Source: Roseateles sp. (GTDB lineage: Bacteria > Pseudomonadota > Gammaproteobacteria > Burkholderiales > Burkholderiaceae_C). Taken from it: a DNA stretch of 64,000 nt. Within the stretch, counting starts at the first letter, position 1, and every line of letters begins with the position of its first letter. The translations under genes were made by a program, and so were the position numbers. The notes beneath the pieces were generated by a model. The model worked only from the letters and a program-made list of their open reading frames with translations. It made no database searches and had not been told where the DNA came from. The stretch lies in NCBI RefSeq assembly GCF_019237615.1, contig NZ_JAFAGT010000082.1, forward strand, positions 1-64,000, written 5' to 3'. Of this stretch, positions 10,306-19,900 are shown one piece after another.

Positions 10306-10998
10306 ATGTACCTGTATTCCCCGCCCCCGCGCCAGACGGCCAGGAGCATCTGGATTGATCCGCCCCGCTTCCGCCCCCCCGAACTGGAGGTTCCCGAACC
10401 GCCGCCGCCCTTGCTCGTCCAGGTCGTGCCGCGCCGCCCGTTTCCTGACGCCGTCTGGATCGGCGGCTACTGGGTCTGGCTGGACGGCTGGGTCTGGGCC
10501 CGCGCAATGTGGTCGGCGCCACCCTGCCTGGAAGCCCGCTGGGTCTGCCCGCGTTACGCCGCGCAGGACGGGCAGATGCGCTTTCGGGCCGGCTACTGGG
10601 GCTCGGCAGACGCCGCCGAGCCGCATCGCACCGGCCTGGGGCGCTGCGTGCTCCCGGCGCCGCCGGGTTCCTCGCCGGGCATCGTGGTGCCGGCGCCGGA
10701 CGCCACCGCCCCGGCAGTGCTGACGGGCATCCCGCCCATCCACGCCGAGGGCATGCGCGTCTCGCCGCTGGCAGGCCCGAACGGCAGGACCATGGTGGCG
10801 GTGGATGCGCCGGCAACGGCGACCATCGCCGGCCTCGCCATCCATCGCATCGTTCCCCGGGCGGCCGACGAGGCCGCGGGCATGACGGCCCTCGTGCGCA
10901 ACATGGCGCCGCTGCCGCGCTCCGAGGTTGCGATGCGCTTCCAGGGACCGTCGATGAAGGCCGTCTCCCGCGGTTCGTCCGGCCATGCGGTCTTTTAA
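10306..10998 (+). CDS. Trp/Pro-rich protein of unknown function (YXWGXW-repeat-like segment)
   Basis: 230 residues without an evident signal peptide. Residues 1-40 are proline-rich (FRPPELEVPEPPPPLL). A tryptophan-rich stretch at about 46-68 (VWIGGYWVWLDGWVWARAMW) recalls YXWGXW repeat proteins of Burkholderiales. The remainder, from about 100 to 230, has no recognisable domain. The last 14 bases overlap the start of the receiver gene, so translation of the two is probably coupled. The GGAG site at 10293 supports the ATG. Function is not assigned. Confidence 0.7.
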   Translation: MYLYSPPPRQTARSIWIDPPRFRPPELEVPEPPPPLLVQVVPRRPFPDAVWIGGYWVWLDGWVWARAMWSAPPCLEARWVCPRYAAQDGQMRFRAGYWGSADAAEPHRTGLGRCVLPAPPGSSPGIVVPAPDATAPAVLTGIPPIHAEGMRVSPLAGPNGRTMVAVDAPATATIAGLAIHRIVPRAADEAAGMTALVRNMAPLPRSEVAMRFQGPSMKAVSRGSSGHAVF

Positions 10999-11392
10999 CG
11001 TACTGGTCGTCGACGACGATCCTTTCATGGCCAGGCATACCCAGCTCATGCTGCGGCGCGGCGGCATCGCCGGCACCTGTCTCGAGATGGGCTCCGGAGC
11101 GGCGGCACTGGACTACCTGAGACGAGCGCCCAGGCATGGGCTGGACCTGCTGCTGCTGGACCTGCACATGCCGGACCTGGGCGGGTTCGACGTGCTCGCC
11201 GCCTACGAAGGCCTGCCGGCGCAGCAGCGCGCCAAGGTGCTCGTCGTGCTGAGCGCGTCCAGCCTGGCCTCCGATATCGAGCGCGCGATGCTTCACCCCT
11301 GCGTGGCCGACTATCTGCTCAAGCCGCTGGACGGCCAGCAGATCCATTTCCTGGCCCTGCTCATGCAGTCACAGCTGGCGCGACAGGGCTGA
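10985..11392 (+). CDS. Single-domain response regulator (CheY-like receiver)
   Basis: 135 residues consisting only of a receiver domain. The acidic pocket is in VLVVDDDPF, phosphoacceptor Asp59 in LLLLDLHMPDLGGFD, the switch serine in VLSASS and the conserved lysine in LLKPLDGQQ. There is no output domain, so it acts through protein contacts or as a phosphate shuttle. It overlaps the upstream Trp-rich gene by 14 bp. The hybrid kinase at 7709 is the nearest kinase on this strand and a candidate donor; this is inference. Confidence 0.92.
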   Translation: MRSFNVLVVDDDPFMARHTQLMLRRGGIAGTCLEMGSGAAALDYLRRAPRHGLDLLLLDLHMPDLGGFDVLAAYEGLPAQQRAKVLVVLSASSLASDIERAMLHPCVADYLLKPLDGQQIHFLALLMQSQLARQG

Positions 11393-11538
11393 ACCCCGGC
11401 GTCGGCCCCGCCCCCGGTGCGGCGCATCGGGGGCTTGCTCTTGCCAGCGCCCGAATGGCGAACCCGCCGCCGCCAACCCGTGGCCGCCGCGGTGAAACGG
11501 GTGCGAGCCAGGCCGTCCGTCGGCCCGGATCCGGCCTG

Positions 11539-12030
11539 TCAGCGCAGGGGCTGGGCGATGACGGCCTTGATGTCGGTGGTCAGCTGCTTGTTGTCGGAGC
11601 GCAGCGTGCTGCGGTCGGTGCCAAGCGTCGCGCGGTCGCTGGCCACGGCGGTCGTGTTGCCCGCGGCGCGGTCGGCGCGCAGCTGGGCGAAGTCCGCCTC
11701 GATCTTGCTGCCGTCCGAGGCCAGGGTCGCCCGGTCGGCCGTCACCGTGGCGGAGTTGTTGACCGCCGCGCGCACGGCGGCCTGGTCGGCGTGCAGTTGC
11801 GTCTCGTCCGTCGTGATCTTGCTGCGGTCCGTGCTCACCGCCGCTGCGTTGCCCGCCGCCCGGTCGCTGCGCAGTTGGCTGAAATCCGTCTTCAGCGTGG
11901 ACCGGTCCTGGGCGACGGTGGGATTCTGGGCGAAGCCGCCGCGGCCACCATGGGGATGGGCGCAGGCCAGACCCGAGATTGCCAACGCACCGGCCAGCGC
12001 GGCCCATTGCTTGAGATTCATGGGATTCAT
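11539..12030 (-). CDS. Exported repetitive helical protein of unknown function
   Basis: 163 residues. The signal peptide ends at GLACA, followed by HPHGGRGG and then a repetitive Asp/Ala/Thr-rich helical region made of DRxxLxxD and QLRxDRAAGN units. The segment DFSQLRSDRAAGN recurs 64 residues later as DFAQLRADRAAGN. Start choice: three ATG codons lie close together (12036, 12030, 12021). The one at 12030 is preferred because AAGGA lies exactly 6 bases upstream. No cysteines remain in the mature chain. It looks like a periplasmic coiled coil; no function is assigned. Confidence 0.72.
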   Translation of the reverse strand: MNPMNLKQWAALAGALAISGLACAHPHGGRGGFAQNPTVAQDRSTLKTDFSQLRSDRAAGNAAAVSTDRSKITTDETQLHADQAAVRAAVNNSATVTADRATLASDGSKIEADFAQLRADRAAGNTTAVASDRATLGTDRSTLRSDNKQLTTDIKAVIAQPLR

Positions 12031-12154
12031 GTCCATTCCTTGAAAGGATTGCGACGACGCCGGCTCCGGCACTGGTCGCCCGGGTCGTCATGCCTCCGCT
12101 TGGTCCAGGCCATGCGCGCGTCGCGGGAGGCCAGACGCCGCGCGCACGGGTGCT

Positions 12155-12673
12155 TCAGGACTTCGCGAACACGGCGTCAACGGTGCTGCCGTCGCCGAGC
12201 TGGCATTCGCCCTGGCCACCACCACTCATCCCGGACTGCGGCGAGTTGAGATGGAAGCGGCAGCGCATGCGCTGCTCACCGCTGCCTTGCAGGTTGGCGA
12301 CGACCTTGCCGCTGTACTGCGTCGCGAAGGCCGTGTCCGGGAACGGCCCCCAGTAGCGCCAGTCACCCCAGCCACGGCGCCAGCCATGCCACATCGGCTC
12401 GAGCACCTCGATGCGCGTGGTGCTGGTGAGCTGGACGAACGGGCCGCTGTAGACCCCGCCGTTCGCGAGCGTGGCAGTCATGCTGCCGGTGGTGCCGCCG
12501 TCCTTGCTGATCCAGTTGAAGGAAACCGGGCCACCGCCGCTGCGGACAGATCCGGAGCCGGCACCGATGGTGGTGCAGCCCGCCAGCGCGCCCAGCGCGC
12601 AGATGAAGGCACAGAAGGTCAGACCAAGGCGCGTGGAACGGGTCGCGCCACCAGTGGCAGAAGGCGTGTTCAT
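12155..12673 (-). CDS. Putative lipoprotein of unknown function
   Basis: 172 residues. The signal peptide ends in the lipobox LAGC, followed by TTIGAGSGS. The mature protein is Gly/Ser-rich with beta-type segments (GGVYSGPFVQLTS) and an aromatic stretch (HGWRRGWGDWRYWGPF). One cysteine lies in MRCRF and another in GECQLGDGSTVDAVF, possibly a disulfide. AAGGAG seven bases before the ATG at 12673 supports the start. The gene is divergent from the second Spy-like gene across 362 bp. Confidence 0.78.
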   Translation of the reverse strand: MNTPSATGGATRSTRLGLTFCAFICALGALAGCTTIGAGSGSVRSGGGPVSFNWISKDGGTTGSMTATLANGGVYSGPFVQLTSTTRIEVLEPMWHGWRRGWGDWRYWGPFPDTAFATQYSGKVVANLQGSGEQRMRCRFHLNSPQSGMSGGGQGECQLGDGSTVDAVFAKS

Positions 12674-13035
12674 GTCGAGACTCCTTGCATTGCTGACCGG
12701 CCCACGGGTTGCGGGTCTCAGGCAGCACAAGAATCCGGCGTCTGCTGCAGCGTTGAATGTCGGCAAGAACGGGCCAGATGACACTTGCAACCTGCGCCGG
12801 CGGCCGCAGGCGGGACGATTGTTCGCATTGGGTTTGCAACTGAAACATGCGCATGCCGCAGCGGAACGCTGCCGCAACCTGAGCGGTCCAGCATCGTCTC
12901 CAGGCTCACCGCGAGCCCGAGCCAGCGATGGTGACCCGACGGCGCCGCTGGCTTCATCCAGGGTCTGCCGTGCTGCGGGTAACAAGTGCGCAACGGCAGA
13001 AGCGTCGGGACTTCCTTCAACCCAGGAGTTCCATC
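12674..13035. other. Divergent intergenic region between the lipoprotein and second Spy-like genes
   Basis: These 362 bases hold the two start regions (AAGGAG before 12673 on the minus strand, CCAGGAG before 13036 on the plus strand). TTGCAAC-type words occur near 12784 and 12831, resembling part of the 12-mer at 5660 and 13620. No coding sequence or strong promoter is recognised. Confidence 0.5.
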
Positions 13036-13560
13036 ATGAATCAGCCCCTCAACCGCCATACCCGCGCGCCCATCTCCGCCGTGCTGCTCGCGTTGGCAAT
13101 GGCAGCCAATGTGGGTACGGCGCGGGCCGAGGCCCCGCCGGCTGGAGCTCCCCATGCGCATCGCGCCCATGCCGGGGCCTACTGGAGCAAGGGGTCGCGC
13201 GACCTGCGGGCGGTCGGTGCCTCGGTCGATCAGATCCAGCGCATACGCGCCATCTACAAGAAGGCCGCGACCGACCTGATGCCCCAGCGCACCCAGTCCC
13301 GGCAGCTGCGCGCCGAGTTGCGCAAGCTGATGGCGGCGCCGACGATAGACACCGCCGCCGTGGAAGCCACGCGCCAGCGCATGGCCGCGGTCCAGGACAC
13401 GATGAGCAAGCGCCGCATGCAGGCCCGCGTGGAGGCCGCCAACGTGCTCACCGCGGATCAGCGGGCCAAGCTGGCGGCACGCCGGGCGCAGCGCCAGGAG
13501 CTGCGTGAACGGCACCGCGCCGAGATGCGCGCGCTGGAGATGCCCAAGCAAGGCTCCTGA
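13036..13560 (+). CDS. Spy/CpxP-like periplasmic protein (LTxxQ motif), second copy
   Basis: 174 residues. The signal peptide ends at GTARA, then comes a His/Pro-rich linker and a helical domain with the LTADQRAKL motif of the Spy/CpxP family. The C-terminus is strongly basic (ARRAQRQELRERHRAEMRAL). It aligns with the product at 6333 through the central helices (QRIRAIYKKA, LRKLMAAP, AAVEATRQR, MSKRRMQ). CAGGAG upstream supports the ATG at 13036. Spy-family proteins are small chaperones or metal/stress sensors in the periplasm; which applies here is not known. Confidence 0.83.
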   Translation: MNQPLNRHTRAPISAVLLALAMAANVGTARAEAPPAGAPHAHRAHAGAYWSKGSRDLRAVGASVDQIQRIRAIYKKAATDLMPQRTQSRQLRAELRKLMAAPTIDTAAVEATRQRMAAVQDTMSKRRMQARVEAANVLTADQRAKLAARRAQRQELRERHRAEMRALEMPKQGS

Positions 13561-13619
13561 AGCCCGAACCCGCGGGCGGGACGGAGCGCCAGCATTCCCC
13601 CGCCCGATGCCCGGCGCGA

Positions 13620-13631
13620 GTTGCAAACGTA
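13620..13631. promoter_or_regulatory. 12-base motif shared with 5660-5671
   Basis: A second exact copy of GTTGCAAACGTA, upstream of the repeat lipoprotein gene at 13766. Both copies sit in intergenic DNA before genes for exported proteins in the same cluster. A role as regulator binding site is only a possibility. Confidence 0.25.
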
Positions 13632-13765
13632 ACCGGGAGGGCTCCGCGCGCAACGCCTCCGAAAGCCGGGACGGAGATGCTGGCGACGCCCCTGGACCGA
13701 CGCTCCCGGTGCTCGGTCCGGGGAATCAATACCACCCAACCCTTTGACCTTCGAGGAGAGTACCC

Positions 13766-14863
13766 ATGCCAGCTCGCAAACTGACCGCCCTCGCCTGCGC
13801 CGCGATCGCCGCCCTTGCACTGAGCGCCTGTGGCGGCGGCAGCGCCCAAGCCACCATAGGCGGCACGGTGTCCGGCCTGGCGACCGGCAGCAACCTGACC
13901 CTGACCGAAGGCCCGACCACCACGACGCTGATGGTCGGCAGCAATGGCGCCTTCGACATGCCCGGAACCGTCAGCGCAGACAGCACCTATGCGGTCACCG
14001 TGCAGACCCAGCCGCCCGGCCAGACCTGCAGCGTGTCCAACGGCAGCGGCACGACGGACGACGAAGGTGATTCCATCGACAACGTGATGGTTTCCTGCGT
14101 CAACAACATCAGCGTGGGCGGCACCGTCTCCGGCCTGAGCGTCGCGTCCAGCGTCACGCTGAGCGACGGCATCAGCAGCTTGACGGTCGCCGGCCCCGGC
14201 AGCTTCAGCTTCCCCGACAGCTTCAGCGCCGGCCAGGCCTACATGGTGAGCGTGACGGCCCAGCCGGCCGGGCAGACCTGCGGCGCGACGATCAACGGCG
14301 CCGGCACCATCGACGCGGCGGGCGACAGCGTCAGCAACGTGATCGTCAGTTGCGTCGCCATGGGCACCGTGAACGGCACCGTCAGCGGACTCGTCACGGG
14401 CGGCAGCCTGACGGTGAGCGACGGACAGTCGAACCTCGTGCTGTCGCAGAACGGCCTCTTCGGCTTCGTCGACATGTTCGCCCCGGGCGCGGCCTATGGG
14501 GTCTCGGTGACACAGGCGCCCGCCGGCCAGAGCTGCGCCGTCTCGGCCGGCCAGGGCAACCTGGACAGTGCCGGCGATGCGGTGCTCGGCGTCCAGGTCG
14601 CCTGCTATGGGCTGGGAACGCTGAACGGCACGGTGACTGGGCTGGCGGCCGGCGCCACTGTCACGTTGAGCGATGGCGTCAGCAGCCTGTCGCTGGGGTC
14701 CAACGGCGGTTTTGCGTTCATGGACAGCTTCCCGGCATCGGCAGCCTACGGCGTCAGCGTCACGACCCAGCCCACCGGCCAGACCTGCACCGTCACGGGC
14801 GGCAGCGGAAGCATCGATAGCAACGATAGCGCCGTCACCGGCATTGCGGTGACCTGCGTCTGA
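13766..14863 (+). CDS. Putative lipoprotein with four tandem ~80-residue repeats
   Basis: 365 residues. The signal peptide ends in LSAC, with Cys22 as lipid site and GGGS following. The rest is four tandem modules at about residues 31-111, 117-196, 201-280 and 285-364. Each has the pattern GTVSGL...LTLSDG...F...AY.VSVT.QP.GQTC...DS...V.V.C. Each module carries two cysteines (88/111, 172/196, 257/280, 341/364), which suggests one disulfide per module. The pattern fits a beta-sandwich chain displayed at the cell surface or in the periplasm. Similar modules occur in bacterial surface lipoproteins; a binding partner is unknown. GAGGAG upstream supports the start. Confidence 0.85.
   Translation: MPARKLTALACAAIAALALSACGGGSAQATIGGTVSGLATGSNLTLTEGPTTTTLMVGSNGAFDMPGTVSADSTYAVTVQTQPPGQTCSVSNGSGTTDDEGDSIDNVMVSCVNNISVGGTVSGLSVASSVTLSDGISSLTVAGPGSFSFPDSFSAGQAYMVSVTAQPAGQTCGATINGAGTIDAAGDSVSNVIVSCVAMGTVNGTVSGLVTGGSLTVSDGQSNLVLSQNGLFGFVDMFAPGAAYGVSVTQAPAGQSCAVSAGQGNLDSAGDAVLGVQVACYGLGTLNGTVTGLAAGATVTLSDGVSSLSLGSNGGFAFMDSFPASAAYGVSVTTQPTGQTCTVTGGSGSIDSNDSAVTGIAVTCV
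13856..14857 (+). repeat. Four in-frame tandem repeats of ~240 bp
   Basis: The repeat units are about 13856-14098, 14114-14353, 14366-14605 and 14618-14857. They are diverged at DNA level but share the protein pattern GTVSGL to the final cysteine. The divergence argues for old duplication and domain function rather than recent slippage. Confidence 0.85.
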
Positions 14864-14889
14864 GCGCCCCCCGCAAGGGCGGGTCGATT

Positions 14890-14920
14890 GCAGGCCGCCG
14901 CGAGGCGGCCTGCCTGTTTG
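14890..14920 (+). terminator. Rho-independent terminator after the repeat lipoprotein
   Basis: A perfect 10-bp stem (GCAGGCCGCC, loop GCGA, GGCGGCCTGC) is followed by CTGTTTG, 27 bp after the stop codon. Confidence 0.75.
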
Positions 14921-14987
14921 CCGTCAACCGGCATTCGCGGGGCCGCCCGGGTCGGGCGTCATCGACGCAAATGCCGCACCGCCCGCT

Positions 14988-15182
14988 TTACCGGGAACCG
15001 GCCGGCGCCGCTTCCACGCGCTGGCCGTTGACGTACGCCACCCCGTCGATCACCTCGATGAGCATGTCGCCCCATTCGCTGCTCCACACGTAGCGCAACA
15101 CGCCTTCAGTGGCGAGTTCCAGGTCGGCCTGCACGGACCGGCCGGGCCTGAGCAGGATCTGGGGCAGCAGCGGGGCATTCAT
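14988..15182 (-). CDS. Small hypothetical protein
   Basis: 64 residues with no signal peptide or known motif. The frame has the strongly G/C-rich third positions of real genes here and a plausible small beta fold (VLRYVWSSEWGDMLIEVIDGVAYVNGQRVE). It has no clear ribosome binding site. Its start is only 18 bp from that of the divergent gene at 15201. Function unknown. Confidence 0.55.
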   Translation of the reverse strand: MNAPLLPQILLRPGRSVQADLELATEGVLRYVWSSEWGDMLIEVIDGVAYVNGQRVEAAPAGSR

Positions 15183-15200
15183 GGCGATGGACGCGGTCGG

Positions 15201-15596
15201 ATGCCCAAGGATACGCCGCCCGCCCCGGCATCCTGTGTGGATGGGTTACCGGCCGGCGCGGCGCCGCTGCGGGCCAACCTGGGCCTGGCCTGCGAGCCGC
15301 CGGTGGCCGGCCTGCATGCCGGCGCGCCGCCGCCATCCGCCGAGCTGCCCGAGCCAGCGCGCCGCCTGCCGCTGGGCCGCGAGCTGTCCGTGGGCCTGCC
15401 GTGCCATGCAAACGCGGCCGGCGCGCTGGTGACGCTGCGCGAGGCCCGCGGGCTGCGCGGCGGCCGCCACTGGATCGCCGCCCTGCCCCGCACAGAGATC
15501 GCAGGCACGCGCGGACTGGGCGCCATCAAGCGCCCGCGGTGGCGCGACGTCGCCGCGCTGGCACGCAGCGCCACACCGGCCCTCGCCCTGCTCTGA
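15201..15596 (+). CDS. Hypothetical protein
   Basis: 131 residues. Codon use is typical of the region (nearly all third positions G or C), which supports real coding. The N-terminal third is Pro/Ala-rich; the rest (LPLGRELSVGLPCHANAAG, GLRGGRHWIAALPRTEIAG) has no recognised domain. No clear Shine-Dalgarno precedes the ATG, so the start is uncertain. It converges on the metal-efflux operon. Confidence 0.5.
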   Translation: MPKDTPPAPASCVDGLPAGAAPLRANLGLACEPPVAGLHAGAPPPSAELPEPARRLPLGRELSVGLPCHANAAGALVTLREARGLRGGRHWIAALPRTEIAGTRGLGAIKRPRWRDVAALARSATPALALL

Positions 15597-15604
15597 GACC
15601 CGAC

Positions 15605-15631
15605 CGCCGCCCAGGAACCCTCTGGGCGGCG
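15605..15631. terminator. Hairpin between convergent genes
   Basis: A perfect 10-bp inverted repeat (CGCCGCCCAG, 7-base loop, CTGGGCGGCG) lies in the 42-bp gap between the hypothetical gene and the end of the metal-efflux operon. It is likely to act as a bidirectional terminator, although T-runs are weak. Confidence 0.55.
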
Positions 15632-15638
15632 ACCAAGG

Positions 15639-16934
15639 TCACAGGTTGGGCCGCTGCGCCAGGCTCAGCTGCAGCAGGACCGTGGCATTGGCCAGGTCGC
15701 TCTGCGCCTGCAAAAAGGCGAGATAGGCATCGTCTGCCGAGCGTTGCGCGTTCAGCAACTCCAGCAGCGAGGCGGCGCCGTTGCGGTAGGACAGGCGCAT
15801 CCCTTCCAGCACCTTCTGGGAGTCCGCCAGCACCGAGTCGCGGTAGCGGGCCAGGTTCTCGCGCGCCGCCAGGAACTGCGCATGCGTGGCACGGACGTCG
15901 GCCTCGGCCTTCAGCTCGGTCTGGCGCAAGGCCAGCAGCGCCTGCGTGACCGCCGACTCGGCCTGGACCAGTTCGCCCCGCTGCAGTCTTGACAGCGGAA
16001 TGGGAATGGACACCGACAGGCTCAGGGTGTTGGAACGCGGCGAGCCGTCCACCGGCTGGCCTTCCGCGTCGACCGAGCTGCGGCCATGCGGCGTGTAGCC
16101 GTAGCTGAGGCTGACGCTGGGGTCGACATAGCGGTTGGCGCGTGCCAGATCGGCACTGTCGCGCGCATTGGCCAGGGTTGCACGCGCGATGAGCACATCG
16201 TCGCGTCCGCGCAGCGCGCTCTCGACGAGCGCGGTGACGTCGTCGCCGGGCTCGAAGGCCTGGTAGGCGCAGTCCAGCGGCTGCTCGCCGAAGACCTCGG
16301 CCAGGTTGCGGCTCAAAGGCACCGCCAGGTTGATGCGCGCGACCCGCACATCGGCCCGCGCCTTGACGACGGCAGCCTGGTACTGGTCGCGCTCGCTGCG
16401 CGACTGCAGCAGCTCCAGCCCGCCGACGTCGCCGGCCTTGCGGCGCACCTCGTTGGCGCGCACGACGTCGGACAGCGCCTGCAGCGTCGCCTCCTGGCGC
16501 AGCAGCGCCTCGCGGGTGCGGCAGGCCTCGGCAAAGGCGCCGGCCGCGGCGCTGTAGAGGTTGTGCTTCACACCCTCGGCATTGGCCTGGGTCAGCGCGA
16601 CGGTGCTCTCGGCCGCCTTGACGCGGCGACCGCGCTTGCCGGCCGTTTCCAACGTCCAGCTCAGGCTCAACGACTGACCCAGGCGCGGCTTGGGGTTGAC
16701 CTCGCGGCTGAACTCCTTGGGGCCAACGTCCCAGCTCAGGCTGGGATCGGGTGCCACACCGGCGATGGACACGCCGGCACGCGCCGACGTGATGGCCTCC
16801 CGCTGGACGGCGAGATCGAGACTGTGCTGCTCGACGGCGTCCAGATAGCGCGCAAAGCGGACGGGGTCGGTCTGGGCTGCAGCCAGGCCGGCGGTGGCGG
16901 CGAGCGCCAGCGGGAAAAATCGACGCAGCATCAT
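15639..16934 (-). CDS. Outer-membrane efflux protein (TolC family, CzcC-like)
   Basis: 431 residues; the outer-membrane channel of the adjacent heavy-metal RND system. The signal peptide ends at LAAAQ, followed by two outer-membrane-efflux repeats with long coiled coils (SLDLAVQREAITSARAGV, LSLSWTLETAGKRG, VSIPIPLSRLQRGEL). The start ATG overlaps the stop of the pump gene by 4 bp (ATGATG). It is the last gene of the operon, the reverse of the classic CzcCBA order. Confidence 0.93.
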   Translation of the reverse strand: MMLRRFFPLALAATAGLAAAQTDPVRFARYLDAVEQHSLDLAVQREAITSARAGVSIAGVAPDPSLSWDVGPKEFSREVNPKPRLGQSLSLSWTLETAGKRGRRVKAAESTVALTQANAEGVKHNLYSAAAGAFAEACRTREALLRQEATLQALSDVVRANEVRRKAGDVGGLELLQSRSERDQYQAAVVKARADVRVARINLAVPLSRNLAEVFGEQPLDCAYQAFEPGDDVTALVESALRGRDDVLIARATLANARDSADLARANRYVDPSVSLSYGYTPHGRSSVDAEGQPVDGSPRSNTLSLSVSIPIPLSRLQRGELVQAESAVTQALLALRQTELKAEADVRATHAQFLAARENLARYRDSVLADSQKVLEGMRLSYRNGAASLLELLNAQRSADDAYLAFLQAQSDLANATVLLQLSLAQRPNL

Positions 16935-19900
16935 GCGGTCTCCTGGGCCGTGGCCGCTTGGGCTTCGGCCTGGGCGCGTCGCTGCGCCACGGCCTCGACA
17001 CGGGTTTCAATCCATTGGTAGAGGGCGGGCAGCAGCAGCAGCGTCAGCAGCGTGGCCGTCACCAGCCCGCCGACGACGACGGTGGCCAGCGGGCGCTGCA
17101 CGTCGCTGCCCAGCCCCTGGGCCAGCATGGCCGGCGTCAGGCCGAGCGCGGCGACGGTGGCCGTGACCAGCACGGGCCGGATGCGGCTGCGCGCGCCCTC
17201 GATGACGGCTTCGCGCAGCGCGCGCCCCTCCTGGCGGCGCAGCCGGTTGATCTGCGCAATCATCAGCACCCCGTTCAGCACGGCGACGCCGAAGAGCGCG
17301 ATGAAGCCGACGGCACTGGACACGTTCAGCGTCATGCCGCGCAGGTGCAGCGCGGCCAGCCCGCCCAGCGTGGCCAGCGGCACCACGGCCAGCACCAGGG
17401 CCGGCTGGCGCAGATTGCCGAACTCCGCGAACAGCAGCAGGAACATCAGCCCCAGCGTCATCGGCAGGATCAGCGCCAGGCGGGCCTGGGCGCGCTGCAG
17501 GTTCTCGAACTGCCCGCCCCAGACGAGCTCATAGCGTTGCGCGTCGAACTTCACCTCCCGCTCGATGGCGGCCTGTGCGTCCGCCAGCACGGCCGACAGG
17601 TCGCGCCCGCGCGGGTTGAGCTTGACCGTCAGGTGCCGGCGCGCGCTCTCGCGCGTGATGGTGCTCTCGCCCGCCACCGTGCGGATGCCGGCGACCTGGG
17701 CCAGCGGGACCTTGGCGCCGCCCGGCGCGGACAGCATCAGGCCGGCGATCGCCTCGGGGTTGTTGCGGACCGACTCCGGGAAGCGCACCGTGAGGCCGTA
17801 GCTCTTCTCGCCGACGAAGACCTGGCCTATGGTCGCGCCGCCGATGCCGGTCGTGATCAGGTCGCTGACGTCGTTGGCGTTGATGCCGTAGCGGGCCGCG
17901 GCCGCACGGTCGACATCGATCTTCAGGTTCGGCAGCGGCGGCTCCTGGTCGATGGCCACATCGGCCGCACCGGGCACCTTGTTCAGCGTCGCGACCACCT
18001 CGCCGGCGATGCGGCGCAGCTCGTCGAAGCTCTCGCCGTAGATCTTGACCACCAGGTCGGTGTGCGCGCCGGACAGCTTGTCCTGCACGCCGTCGATCAT
18101 GGGCTGCATGAAGCCCACGCTCAGGCCCGGGATCTGCCGGTAGCGCGCATCCAGCTTGGCGATCAGGTCCTGCTTGCTGATGCCGGACTTCCAGCTCGCG
18201 TAGGGATGCAGCCCGACGCTGGCCTCGATGTGCGAGACCGTCCAGGGGTCGGTGCCGTCGTCGTTGCGGCCGGTCTGCGTGACGACGTAGGACACCTCGG
18301 GAAACTCGCGCGTCGCGTTGCGCAGCTCGCCGGCCAGCGCGCTGGCTTTGTCCAGCGTGATGCCGGGCGGCAGCGTGACCTGCAGCCATAGCGAACCCTC
18401 GTCGAGATAGGGCAGGAAGTCGCGGCCTATGGTCGAGCCCAGCAGCAGCACGCCCGCCAGCGCGCCGACACAACTGGCCAGCACCCAGCGCCGCTTGTCG
18501 ATGGCGGCATCCAGGAAGCGCTGGTAGCGCGCCACCAGCCAGTCCATCGGCCGGTTGCGAAACACGCGCCGCGGCTTGCGGAAGGCCAGCCAGGCCAGGC
18601 CGGGGATCAGCGCCAGCGCCGACAGCAGCGCGCCGATCAGCGCCGAGCCGACCGCGAAGGCCATCGGCGAGAACAGCTTGTACTCGATGCGCTGGAAGGC
18701 AAACAGCGGCAGGTAGGCGGCGATGATGACCAGCATGCCGAAGAAGATCGGCCGGGCCACCTGCAGCGTCGCCGTGATCGCGTCGGCCGCAGTGATCTGG
18801 CGCCCCTCCTGCTGCTCGCGCCGGCGCATGATGTTCTCAACCAGCACGACCGCCCCATCGACGAGGATGCCGAAGTCGATCGCGCCCAGCGACAGCAGGT
18901 TGGCCGGGATCTGCAGATGGCGCATGAAGACGAAGGCGATCAGCAGCGCGAGCGGGATCGTCACCGCGACGATGAAGGCGGCGCGCCAGCTGCCCAGCGA
19001 CAGCAGCAGCACCAGCGTCACGAGGGTCACGCCCTCGATCAGCGTGTGGCCCACCGTCTGCGTCGTCGCCTCGATCAGCGAGCTGCGGTCCAGGTAGGGG
19101 ACGACCTTGACGTCCTTGGGCAGCAGATGCTCGTTGAGGTCGCGCACGGCCTCGTGCACACCCTTGATGACCGCCGAGGCATGCTCGTCCTTCAGCAGCA
19201 GCGTGATGCCCTCGATGGTGTCGGCGTTGTCGTCCTTGCCGAGGATGCCGCGGCGCTCGACGTTGCCGTAGGCCAGGCGGCCGAGGTCACGCACCAGCAC
19301 CGGCGTGCCGTTCTTCGCGTTGACCACGACGTTGCCCATGTCCTCCAGCGAACGGATCAGGCCGACGCCACGGATCACGTAGGCCTGCTCGCCGCGGTTC
19401 ATGACGCTGCCGCCGGCGCTGCTGTTGTTGGCGTTGATCGCGTCCTTGATCTGCTGCAGCGTGAGGCCGTACTGGACCAGCTTGGCGGGGTCCAGCTCCA
19501 GCATGAACTGCGTGGTCAGGCCGCCGAAGTTGGCCACGTCGATGACGCCAGACACCTTCTTCAGGCGCGGGATGACCGTCCAGAACTGCAGCTCGGACAG
19601 CTCGCGCAAGCTGCGGCTCTTGGATTCCAGCGTGTAGCGGTAGATCTCGCCGATGGGCGAGGTGTAGGCGTCCAGCCCAGGCTGGGCGCCATAGGGCAGG
19701 CTCACGCCCGCGATGCGCTCCTGCAGGCGCTGGCGCGACCAGTAGCCCTCCACACCGTCCTTGAAGACGACGGTGATCAGCGAGAGGCCGAAGGTGCTCT
19801 TGGAACGCAGCACATGCAGGCCCGGCGTGCCGAGCAACTCGCGCTCCAGCGGCACGGTGATCTGCTGCTCCACCTCCTCCGCGGCCAGGCCCGGCACCTG

